From contig VXAA01001102.1 in NCBI GenBank assembly GCA_013399115.1, forward strand, positions 456,281 to 520,280: a DNA stretch of 64,000 nt, written 5' to 3'. The position numbers and the translations under genes are program-made. This DNA comes from Anseranas semipalmata. Taxonomy: Eukaryota > Chordata > Aves > Anseriformes > Anseranatidae. Of this stretch, positions 1 to 11,100 are shown in pieces. The notes beneath the pieces were generated by a model. That model ran no database searches. It had not been told where the DNA came from and saw only the letters and a list, made by a program, of their open reading frames with translations. Each line of letters begins with the position of its first letter. The first letter of the stretch is position 1.

Positions 1-235
1 TGATGGGTTGCGACCATGAGCGCTGAGGGATCTGGCTAATTTCATTATGAGGCCGCTCTCAATTATCTCTGAATGGTCACAGTGAGCTGGAGAGGTTCCT
101 GAAGAGTGGAAGAGAGCAAGTGCCACTCCCATCTTCAAGAAGGCCAGGAAGGAAGATCCAGAGAATGACAGGCCAGTCAGCTTGACCTCGACCCCTCGAC
201 TTCCATCAAAGCACTTAGAAGCCATTAACAAACAT
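1..235 (+). mobile_element. CR1 LINE fragment, internal ORF2 (reverse transcriptase) part
   Basis: This looks like the region just upstream of and into the reverse transcriptase domain of a CR1 non-LTR retrotransposon, in sense orientation. The stretch around 85-190 reads in interrupted frames as the family's characteristic run: a 'VPEEW'-like segment, then 'ATPIFKKA', then 'DPENDRPVSLTS'. The frame is interrupted and no long ORF survives, so the copy is inactive. Its left part lies outside the window. Similarity fades after about 235, where AT-rich unique DNA begins. The family call rests on recognising the conserved CR1 phrase, not on a search. Confidence 0.72.
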
Positions 236-1138
236 ATTTCTCTACAAAAAAATCTGGCAAAACACAAATAAGGACGTGTCAGGAGGGACAATTATTACTA
301 CTCTTTCAATTTCAAAAGTGTCCCTAATTGGTAATCTCACCCATTACAGAAGAGTTCGGTGTATTCAACTGCATTGACTGCAGAATTGAAGCCTACCAAA
401 CCTAAATTTGATGGATGACAAAATTCCCTTAGAGCTCACCTTTGGAAGCATTCTGCAATTAGTGTATCTGCTATTGTTTCAGAAATGGAAAATCAACAAG
501 GATCAAAAATATTTTAACTGGAAAATACAAGTTTACATTAACTGCATTCAAAGTTATAAATCAAGAAATTTTGTTCGGTGTTGTCAAATTTGCTATATCT
601 GCATAAAGTACTAACACCCTGCAAAAACAAAGCAGTTTAAAATATATTTAATGTGAAAGCCATGAGGTCCATGTCAAGACCAGAGCCAGAATACCGTGAG
701 AAACAGAAGCCAAACTGAGCAGCATCAAAATGCCCCCCGCCAAGCATCCCATTCCCTCTCCAGCATCACTTTTCATTCTTTTCACAGGTAAATGCAGTTT
801 TTCAAAACGAAAACGTTTACAGGTTGTTCACACCTATTTTAATCAGTGATGTTTTTACAAGTTTTAATTAAGAAAAAATGAGTGGCTGGGATGTTAGTTC
901 AATATTTCAGACAGATCTCTGCTCTTCTACAACTCTTCTATATAGATTGTTCAGTCTGTTTTGTTTTCACGTTCATAACCTGTGGTTATCAGAGCTGCCT
1001 CTGTCATGTTAGCAGCTGTCAGGTTTGCTAAAGCTCAGTATCAAGGACAGAGGAGTACCTACCACAGCAGTCAATGGTGTGTGTCTGTGTGTCCATCCCT
1101 GCATGAGTTTGCAGAAGAAAGAATTGTCAAAGAGTAGT

Positions 1139-1169
1139 GGGGGGGTCGGGGTGGGGGAATGTAGGGGGG
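1139..1169 (+). other. Potential G-quadruplex
   Basis: Four runs of at least four guanines (7, 4, 5 and 6 long) are separated by loops of 2, 1 and 6 bases. This satisfies the usual intramolecular quadruplex pattern with G-tetrad stacks of four. It lies between a GT-rich tract near 1077-1092 and an AC microsatellite at 1195-1233. Whether it has any function cannot be told from sequence. Confidence 0.7.
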
Positions 1170-1194
1170 AGCACTCTTCTGATTACAGATTTTT

Positions 1195-1233
1195 ATACAC
1201 ACCTACCTATACACACACAAATACACACACACC
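1195..1233. repeat. Imperfect AC microsatellite
   Basis: Short runs of AC dinucleotides are broken by CT and AA interruptions. This is a simple sequence repeat with no associated gene. Confidence 0.85.
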
Positions 1234-1556
1234 TGCATCTTTGTCTCTCTTGATTACTTAAGACCTTGTGCCTGAGGAGCATCATCATGTAAAAAGCAAG
1301 CCTGGCATTATAAGGAAATAATTCTCTTTGGGAGCTACTGCAGCAGAAAAGCTACCAAAGCACCCATTTCTTTTTGCACAGACTAGTCAGCCAGCCATAC
1401 ACACCTAGCTAGTCAGAAGCAGACCCAAGACTGGATCTGAGCCCTGACCTGCAGCCCCAACTTCCCAGGCAGGCTCTGGAAGCACCCCCGGACCGCTAAC
1501 CTCCTCAGCCACAGGCACTCAGTAACATGCTCACTGGCCACATGTGGGAACCTGGA

Positions 1557-1900
1557 CCAGTGTCATACCATCCTAGAATGGTCTGGGTTGGAAGAGATGA
1601 TAAAGATCATCTAGTCCAATGACCCTGCCATGGGCAGGGACATATCCCACCAGACCGGGTTGCTCAAACCCCATCCAACCTGGCCTTGAACACTTCCAAT
1701 GATGAGGCATCCACAACGTCTCCAGGCAATCTCTTCTAGTACCTCACCACTCATCACAAAAACTTTCTTCCTAATATCAAATCTAAATTTACTTTCTTTT
1801 AGTTTAAAACCATTGCCCCTTGTCCTGTCACTTCAGGCCCAGGAAGAGGTCCCCGTCCTCACACCCATCTGTGCAGTAATTTCCCCCAGGCTGCCAGACA
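1557..1900 (-). mobile_element. Old CR1 LINE 3' fragment
   Basis: On the + strand this reads as the reverse complement of a CR1 3' end. It contains the typical phrases for 'gggttggaagagat', 'atcatctagtccaa' and 'attgccccttgtcctgtcac'. The copy is diverged and lacks the terminal octamer repeat. Its 5' part is lost beyond about 1900. The element points leftward and is an inactive remnant. Confidence 0.88.
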
Positions 1901-4189
1901 AACAGCATGACTTAGACGAACAGTGAGGGCACAACAGAAACCTGAAAGAGCAGAAACTGTAGGAGTATGGCAAAGTACAAAGAACATGACAGAAGAGAAG
2001 CACCTTCTGTCTTTGCCACCCTGCCTCCCTTTGAACCTCCAAGCCCTCACTCAGATGTGAAGGTCATGGCAAGGCTCCAGAGGATAGAAAAGAACAGTGG
2101 GGTACAAAATATATATATTTTATATATATTTATATATATAAATAACATCCACCAGGAAATGTATGAACATTGACAGCAGTTGTGCTATGTCCTTTCCCCA
2201 TTCTTCCCCTGTGCAGCACTGTTGCTCTGAAGTGGTACCTTTACAGAGCAAGTTCTATCCTTTTTCTTCTAGATTAAGCAAAAAATAAAAAAATAAAAAA
2301 AATCCAGTTGCAGTAGAGAATGTCCCAGAAAGCAGTGTCTGAATAAAATACAAAAAGTAATAACAAGGCATTTCCCTGTTGCAGCCACTGTATGGCTAAA
2401 ATAAGTTACTAAAGCCCAGAATAAAGCACAAGGTAAAGGATGTTACACAACGAGATGTAACAGGCAGATATGTCACTAATCTAAAAGAGAGGCTACACAA
2501 GTGTAAGATTTTTAAGCTGCAGATAAAATTAAAAAGATTAAACGTTGTGCCTGGTGGGATACGCAGCAACATGCCAACAGGAAAAAGAAATAACTATCCA
2601 AATGGCTAGGATGCTAAAAACATCACAGGGCTTAGCATGTGACAAGAGGACAAGCTAAACAAAATTCCAAGATGCATATAGATGTATCAAATCTAGCTTA
2701 AAGGGAAAAGTAGCTTGATTCTGCACATGAATAGCTAGCGGCCTGAAGGGTGCTCTTCAGTTAGAGGGCCAAAGACAGAGATGCTGCCTGTGCCCTCTTG
2801 GGTAAGACCTGGTCCAGGCCCCTGACTCCCATTCTGCAGTCCTGCTCTGCAGACCAGAACAGGAACAGCAGAGGTGGCAGAACCAGCCTAAAATACCAGA
2901 AGACCCGTAGCTGAAGAACGATTATGGTATAAGCACTTGTTCCTGTATGATCTCAAGTGCACGTGGAGGCACGGCAGGGTCAGTCGTGCATGTCGCTTTG
3001 TACTGCATCTGCTGTAAAGTTCTCACAACAATAGGACTAGAAAGAAAAAATACCAAATACACACTGAGGGGAGAGCCCATAAAAGCCCATTTTCAACTGT
3101 CCCATGAAACATTTAACTCAGCCTGTGAGCCGTAGGCTGGGCTGCTTACTGCCTATCTCCTATTTCCTCCGATTTCAGCAGCATTCTGTTGCCGACATCC
3201 TTCCATACTGCACATCCTTAAGAGCTCCCCAGGGATCAAAAGGCTCAGTGTGAGCTGAAGGCAGCAGCTAGCAAATGAGGTCCACCTTCCCACACAGAGA
3301 GAGCCCTGCAGGGCAGCTGGGGGCAGGAAGAACCGAGAAGAGACAGACTATCATTCATAGCTGTCAGCTTCCCCTTCTCAGCACTGGCGCGTTAACAGAG
3401 TTACACAGACTGGTTGTTCTGTTCAAAAAGAGCAGCAGCAATGACTCGTCAGACCATCCTGAAGTCCAATTACAACCCAATTAACATCCCCACCCACCGC
3501 CTCTGTGCAAGGCAAGGCAGACCTTCAAGGCAGACACACCAACTTGACACCTGCTGACCATAAGCAAGGGAGCTTACTTCCACTTGCTGCATACAGATGC
3601 TTCTGTTTCACAGGAGATGCACAATTGATCGTATCGACTGAGGAATCTAAGTGGTATTTTGAATGCTCGACCTGGACAGTGGTGGGACCAGAACATCATG
3701 AAGCACTCACCAAAAGCTGAAACTGATTTTGCCTACAAGTGTCACATAAAACATACACACTGTTGTAAGCTTTGCTAAGAGAAGTCTTTTTGAAAATTCT
3801 ATCAATGCAGAAGGAGAAAAAGTGTTTCAGGATTTCCTTTTTAACATGTTAGAGACTAATAGCACAGTGACAGCCTTGTTCAAGCCCTAAGCAACACTTT
3901 ACAGCACATGAGGGATGTAGATTCACTTCAATTTTATTAGGATAGTTACTTGAAATAAGGTGATAGAGGAAGAGGTTTTATCTAGGGATAAAAGCTCTGC
4001 TATTTTTTCCTTCAATTTAAAATGTTGCTGTAAGGATGCCAGCCTGAAAGGACTAAGCTATAATAAATGTAGAAATGCTCCCAATGATTTCATAAGCGTG
4101 TGCTGCAGGCATTCAGAGTAGATATAATCACTACATGTCGTGCTGGCAACTGTGTGGTACTTGTATCCACTTTGGTGCAGCAAACTATG
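1901..4189. other. Non-coding stretch, no gene seen
   Basis: AT-rich intergenic sequence. It holds an imperfect TA-repeat at 2107-2144 and an A-rich patch near 2278-2303. Open frames of up to 75 codons occur but show no domain, no paired splice signals and no codon bias that I can see. Confidence 0.45.
2107..2144. repeat. AT-rich simple repeat
   Basis: A nearly pure run of TA and TTTA units, largely self-complementary and able to form cruciform-like structure. No associated gene. Confidence 0.85.
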
Positions 4190-4580
4190 AAACAAGTAGA
4201 TAAATTAGAGGGAATACAGACACAGGCAATGAAGCCGACAGGATTTAAAGAACATTAATGAAAAAGGAAAGATTAAAACAATTGTTTAGTCAGAGAAAGA
4301 AATGAGGAGAGAAAACGTGTTTCCAAGAAATAAAAGGGGTTTAGGGGTGATTTTTTTTTTTTTTTTTTTTGAACAAAGACTTTACATGACTCTTTAGTCA
4401 TATACTACCTTGAGCCTGATTTGCAGTAAAGAAGATTTAGTTAAACATTAGGGGGAAAACCTTTCTAACAGTAGGTATAATTAAACAGTAGAATGGGCTA
4501 CTCAGGGGGTCCTGGCATCCTTCTGGATGGTTTTAAGTTAGAAAGTCATCTGTTGGGAGAGTTTAAGTACAGATGCTGCT
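4190..4580 (+). mobile_element. Probable very old CR1/L3-like 3' remnant
   Basis: The segment has the order of phrases seen in sense-orientation CR1 3' halves: 'ggcaatgaag' near 4231, then a stretch resembling the 'gtaggataattaaacagtggaatgggctgcc' region near 4471-4502, and a 'ctggatggttttaag'-like phrase near 4523. It is heavily diverged and interrupted by a 20-base T run at 4351-4370. I place it in this family by phrase order only; a profile search could change the exact family. Confidence 0.5.
4351..4370. repeat. Poly-T tract (20 bases)
   Basis: Uninterrupted thymine homopolymer inside the CR1-like remnant. Its length is likely to be uncertain in the assembly. Confidence 0.9.
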
Positions 4581-4749
4581 TAAAACCTGCACGAGGTACT
4601 GAATGACTTCCTGAAGGGCACTCCGGTCTTGCACTTGAGCAGTGCTTCATAGCTTGGATAGATGTCAAACTGGCATTTATCATCCAGGTCCTTAGTTCTA
4701 CCATTCAGAGAGCTGGCCTCTTGAGCACTGCAGCTGCACGAGCGGGTGA

Positions 4750-5100
4750 CACCATCCGTGCACAAGCAAACCCCTGGTTCGGGCGCTTCTTCCTCTGCTG
4801 TACTCTGCACGCCGAGCGAGACGCAGCCTCTGGCCAGGGGCCTTGTGGCTTTTCCTGGGTGTTGCCCCAAGGGGATGGGAGGGGGGGAAGAAGCAAGCGC
4901 ATGGAGCAAGGAAACGTTAAAGTAAAACAAAATAAAATAATAGGAAAGGGTTACCTCTAGGTGGACCTAAGCTCAGCACACCGCCCCCAAGCGCAGCCCC
5001 AGGCGGCGGCAGCAGCGCGGCCCCTGGCGGCCGCGACCCGCCTCGGCCGGCAGCAGGGAGCAAACGCGGGGCTCACTGGGTTGCGGGGGGATAAATAAGG
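4750..5100. promoter_or_regulatory. CpG-rich block, candidate promoter
   Basis: CG dinucleotides are clearly denser here than in the surrounding AT-rich DNA, especially at 4971-5080. That part contains runs of GGCGGC, GCGGCC and CCTCGGCC and is followed by an AT-rich 'ggataaataagg' stretch. In vertebrates such CpG clusters usually mark promoters. No coding exon could be tied to it on either strand. Given the STMND1 gene further right on the + strand, the upstream neighbour expected by synteny is ATXN1 on the opposite strand, so a 5' non-coding exon of a leftward gene is possible. That link is inference. Confidence 0.5.
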
Positions 5101-8100
5101 TAAATTAGAGTTCAGCGGTTTACAGAAGGACCGAATTTGCTCCCACCACAGCTCCCCAGCCAGCCTGCTGCAGCTACTACATTACCTGCCTTTCCTTCCC
5201 CATCAGGAACAGCCCCCTTCCTCCTCCCCGCTGCCAAACTCCTGGAAGAGTGTTTTCTCAAACCATATCCTGCTGCCATAAAGCTTTAATTTAACAGACA
5301 AAATATTGCAAGGTGTTATTATAATCTGCTGGGACCTGTTGCTGTAAAGTGATTTTGACAATATCAAAACACTAGGAAAATTCATGTAATTTAAGTTAAA
5401 ACTAGATGCTCAAAGTGAACATTTCAATCTGAAGTTTCAACTAATTTTAATTTATATCTTCTGATAATTGAAATTCAGCTCAGGCTGATTTGAAAGCCAT
5501 CAGGTGCTTGCTTCTGCTCTGGAAGCATTCCCACACCTGCCTGCAATTTCTCCTCACCAAGACCTATCACTGCTCGATTTCTTCATCGAAGCCCATGGTC
5601 ACGAACTCCTTGCATGCAGGAGAGGAGGAGGTTTGGTCAGTTCGGTGCCAAAGACGTTGTGTCTGTCCCCCAGCCCCCCAAGTCACCTTGCATGCCGGTT
5701 TGTGATCTTGCAGATAGCTATTTTCTGCACTGACTCCCATAGGGCTGGAGGCACGAGCCTACCAATACAATTTGAACATTATCATCATCCCATTATGCCA
5801 GAGTATAGCTCCCCTTCAATTTAGTTTAGCTGTTTGAACAAGCACAAGCCTCACAGAATGTTTGTCCTCTGGTTATTCTAGAGACAGCTCTGCAATATCA
5901 ACTTCCTAAAAGAAATTCAAGGACAGCAGAACAATAAAAAAAAAAAACTTCTATTGATTTCCAAATTCCAACCCAACCTCCAAATAGGAGGTCACTTAGC
6001 TGAGGAAAAAGTCACTTGTTACCAGCCCTGCATGGAGAAAGGAAAAATATGCAAGCCCACTTTGACCAGCAGAGTGAACTGCTGACACCAGTTTCTGCTT
6101 CTTGTTCTGCCAGCATCATCATCCAGCCAAGCCTAGCTCCCCCAGCTCCAAAATCCAAGGAAACATTTGGAATACCTGAGATTGTTCTGAATTTATTTCA
6201 CTTAGGAAGAGGACAGATTCTTAGAAACAGCTCATCATTCTGCTTCAGATGAATTTTTCTAATTGAAACAGCGCTTTTTCATGGTCACAACCATGTCGAG
6301 CCAAGCTGCCCATGCAACCCCTCTGTAACCTGTTCTGAAGGAATTTGGGTCTGCTTCTCCCTGCAAGAGTCACAGGAGAAATGGGGAACCTTCTTATGGC
6401 TGTGAGGCCAGAGATTTCAGACTGCATTTCATGCTTTCACCACTGAAGCTGTAACCCCCCTTTTGCACAGCTTACTTCTAAAACACGTTGCAACAAACCC
6501 ATCTCATCTCCTATTCTCAAGGTCTTCCCAAAGAAGGTGCACTTGAAAAATCTGCCTATGGACAACTTGAAAATCCAGTTTGATTTAACCTGTTTAAGAA
6601 TACCTGTATCCTGTCATTTCCCAACTGATTTACTTTGCATGCTTTCTGCTGCGTGCTGCCCACATGCCTACCATAGTAAAAGGGCCCTCCCAATGTGCAG
6701 AACCAAACGCTGTTTACAGATGAGCTTATTTGGGCAAGAAGATACACCCTTCATTTTGGAGTTTGCTGGCAGTCTCTAACTCTGATGGCACAACACATGA
6801 AACCAAACGACAGCAGCTTGATCAACTCCCAGCAGGAGGAACTCCATCGGGACTTTTACAGCATGGGGAAGGAGTGAATACATGAGCCACCAGAGTGGTG
6901 GTCCTTTTACTAAGGAAAGCTGGGTCCCACAGGTGTTGGTTCTGACAGAGAAGGCAAAGCTGTCTTGGCACTGAATGCCAGAGACCCTATAGTATTCCTT
7001 CATCTTCAAGTTCTCAAAAAAAAAAAAAAAGTCAGATAACTTACAATTCACAAACCTCAGCATTTTCTAACGGAGGTGCTGACTCCTGCATAGTAGATTT
7101 AAACACCAAGACAAGAGTCTTGCTTCTCTTATTTACATTTACCAGATCCTTCAGAACCCATCTCAGACCTTTGGAAGTTCACAGACCACAAGTTATACGC
7201 CTTCCCAGACACTAGTATATGCTTCACAGCCTCAGAAACCTAGTACAACAGGGCAGGCAGCCAGAGCTAGTCTTTGGACCTTCCTTGTGGCTGGCAGTGA
7301 TTTAACTGCATCCCTTTTATTTAAATATTTTTATTTAAATGAAGTGCCCTTGTGACAGAACAGGGAGGATTTACTGAGAGATGTCAAATATCTGCTCAGC
7401 TCTTCCCCATCACCTGTATCACGCTGGCACGGTGCCCTGCAGAAAGCACCAGAGCCTACGTTATTTTGCATCCTTTGCTAGAAATAGCTTGCTGGCCAGT
7501 GCAGAATATACCCCAGGTGTAGGAATGCAATCTTCATAGTAGAACACCCACTGAGCATTACCCAACATTCTGTAAGGGAATCCTTGTGACATCATGGATG
7601 CTATTCATTTATGTTTGAACTAGTACAGCAATATTTACACCTGCATGTCTGAGCATGAAATGCAGACTGATATTATATAATACTTACAGAAGCACATACC
7701 TATTTATACCTATCATAAAGCAGTGACTGAAACAATTTTTTGAAACAAGTTTACACACATCTCCTAGCACAGGCACATACTGAGCCTATTTCCAAACTCC
7801 CTATAGCAGCGAACTGTGTGACAAAAGACTGAGCGAGAATGAAGGGGCAGAAACCAGGTTGTTCTGCACAACGCAGATCAGCAACCATCTTTTCTTTTCC
7901 CAGACACACAGCATAATTTCTGGGATGGAATTAAAACAAAGACATACCCATGAATGTCAAACAATGTGAACCATCACTGTTTTTCTGAAGTTACAAGACA
8001 CTTGTGCGATGTACCTGTCAGAAGTAACAACACTGAACACAGAAAAGAGTGATTCTCCTGTTCCAACAGCTTGTTTCTTGTCTTCAGCTCCTGTTTGTAA

Positions 8101-11100
8101 CAGCCAGACTCTTTAAGATTGGATAATAATTGGATTTCTCTGGACACCATTCTCTGCGGTACACTTCTTTCCTTTGTCCTCTTACCAAAGCATCGTTAGC
8201 TCTCTAGGTATTCCCAAAGCACCCATGTGCTTTCTGTCTGAGCAGCTAGCAGCACTGTTCTCACAAACAGGACAGCCAGACAGAAAGAACATCCTTCTTG
8301 TTCCCTCTATTATGGCACATTACTCAGCAATATCTTTTGGCTGGAGACAGCAGCCTTTCATCCAGACACTGATTTATGTAAGATTTGGCCAACAGTTTGG
8401 AAATGTTTCTTCCCTAAAAAGTTCCTGAAAAAGCTCATGTCTGTAACATCTCAGCTCCTACCTGTTGAGCACAGGAATACCAAAATCCAAATTCTATTCG
8501 GGGACTGGGTATGTTGCTGCTCTAGACAGAGCCAGAATCTTCTTGTGGGAAGAGACAGCCACTCTTCCCAAAGGGAAGGCAGTTCCTGGACAACACACTG
8601 GAACAGAGACTTTGCACCCACGTGCCCCATACACACAGCTCAGCTGGGAGATCAGAAAAGTACCCCCAGAAATACCCCTGACAACCCATGCAGTAATGAA
8701 TCATTTTCTAAAGCACACAGTGAAACACTGCCAGCCTTCTTTTTTCCTTGTCATCCTAAGTGTTTGTGGATGAAATCATTCTGAGTTGGGCAAGCAAAGT
8801 ACACTTGCACATTTACTAATTACCCAGCTAATTTGTACCCTGTTCACAAACAAAAGCAGATCTCTTCCCACTACAGGAATCTCTCTCATGTACTTAGAAA
8901 TTAATACCCACACAGAGACATAACCTGCTATTTCAGAGCCACAAATCAAACTATCACTTGAGCAAGAGAATGAACCCTCGGAGCCTGCCCCCAGCAAGGA
9001 CACAGAGCTCAAGGCTACACCAGGGAACTTCAGCCTCCACAGTTTGTCCATTCAGAACCTGGTCCCTGAAGATTCACCAATATAGGCTGATGCAACCGCA
9101 CAGTGCTCTCTGTTTAGAGAATGCTGATCAGGTAACAGAAATAACCTGTTAAACAGGTGGAGGACATAATAAAAGCCCTCTAAATCCCAAGTGTCTAGCC
9201 TGTATCACACCTTCTTCAGCTATGACCCCATGGCTGCATTTCTAGAGTAGTCTGGAGTGATGCTCAGCTGTTGGGCCCATGCTCATATGTTAGCCATGAT
9301 AGGATAAGATCCAGACATATTCCAGCCCTCCCATATAGTCACACTTGATTTCCATGGGCAGAAAACTCTTGTGCACAGGTGGGAGAAACACCATGCTTGC
9401 CCCAGTTTCAGGCTATGCATCAGAAGATAAACTTTACAGTCTAGAAACAGATTTACAAAGGCCAGAGACTTGGTATTCAATAAGATTTATTGTCACTAAA
9501 GGCTTCCTTTTGTCTGGGATTCCTAAAATGCTGCAATAGTACTTGAAAATATTGTAGCCAGCGGTGTAGACTGTGCTGAATAAGGATTTCAGTGCAACTA
9601 TAAAAGTAGAGAAGCTCCTAGGGCCAGGAGCAATGGGAGATGACGACACTTCCTACATGTGAAACATAACAGCGTGAGTCAGGAACACAGCAGTGAAGAA
9701 AGATGTGAGATTGGGGGAATTCCTTCTTGAAAAAAAGGAGAGAAAAGCAGCCCAGAACTGTGTGAACCCTGCAAGAAACAAGTACAGAAAGGGGGTGTCT
9801 GGTTCCCTACTCTCTTCCACAACCCCCCATAATGCCTAAAATAGCAGAGCCACAAAAGCAATTAAAAAATAAATCTATTTAGCATCTAGAATTGTACTGT
9901 AGTCATTTCTTTCTCTTTATCTTTGTTTTAAATTGTGTAATTAAGAACTTCATTCTGTGCTAGAATCAGTGCTTTCATTTTAAGCACAAACGGTGTCAAG
10001 AGTGACTCAAGCAAGCAGCGCCTCTAAATAGCACAGTGCCACAGACAGACTCCCTGGGTGTCTAAAAGCACTAGGTCGTCTCCCCATCTCACCGGCAGTG
10101 TCGAGTGTGCTGATACAGATAGGTTTTCCTCTGCAGGGTGTTAACCAACACCCTCTTCTTCCCCAGCCCTTGAGCAGGAATGAGACAGCTGCCAGGCTCC
10201 TGTCACCGCAGATACATTGCCTGCCATCTCATTTTCAAGAAGCAAACAAAATCCAACTCTGCCCTCCTCTGGGTAAAGCATGGGGTGTAATGCACACTTA
10301 TTAAATACCTCATTGAAAATCAGATCCTTTGACACAAGAATGCTTGCTACCTAATGACATTGTGGTGCTGCCACAGATCGCTTCCTCCATAACCTGGAAG
10401 AGACCAGCTACGAGGGAAACATTTGCCCCCAGCTTGTAGACAAGCAGCCTGTCTCTGTGTTATCAGTCTGCTCCAAAGCTTCAAGATAGTGATGGAAAGA
10501 GGGGGAGGAAGAAAAAACCCTCTAAGGCTCTCCCACGCTAATTTTAATACACAGTATGCTAGCTGGTAGGCTAGGCTTTTGTAACAGGGGAGATTAACCA
10601 GGATCTGCAGTAGCACAGACAAGGACGTGCATGTGTTCTGTCACCTATAAATAGGATCTCTACTTAACAAAAACACAACCCAAACAGCCAGCTGCTAACA
10701 CGGAGACCATAGTCTAGGCAGCAATTGAAAGGAACACTTGTTTGCTGAACAGATCTGTGCAACCTACTCATGCTTCAATTGGCAAAAAATGATGTACGGA
10801 TTAATGTTTGATTAGAGGTGACAGTATTAACATATCTGAAAAGTCAGGAGGAAGACATACTAAGCAATAAAATGCACTTTGAACTGGATGCTCAGAGTGT
10901 GGCTGTGAGCAGGGCTTTCCAAAAGTGAGCATTTTTCCCTCCCTCACATTGGCCAACCGGCAGTTTCAGCAAGAACAGCAAGGACTGACAAGCAGCAAAG
11001 ACACAAAAGCCACCTCCATGCAAGGGCCCAGCTTTGCCCTGGAGAAATGCAGGTTTGAGTCCCATCTCTGTCACAGACTTCCTATGTGATTAGCTGCCCA

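Larger units (their letters stand above)
236..1556. other. Non-coding stretch with GT/AC repeats and a G-quadruplex motif
   Basis: No exon with paired splice signals was seen. The small open frames have no recognisable domain. The only distinctive content is the G-run cluster at 1139-1169 and the AC-rich microsatellite at 1195-1233, listed separately. Confidence 0.5.

Noticed and set aside
4580..4930. Minus-strand frame containing a CSCSAQE segment that recalls endothelin
   Set aside because: Only the CSCS is shared. The endothelin pattern needs a further cysteine pair and the invariant C-terminal tryptophan region, which are absent, and no cleavage sites flank it.
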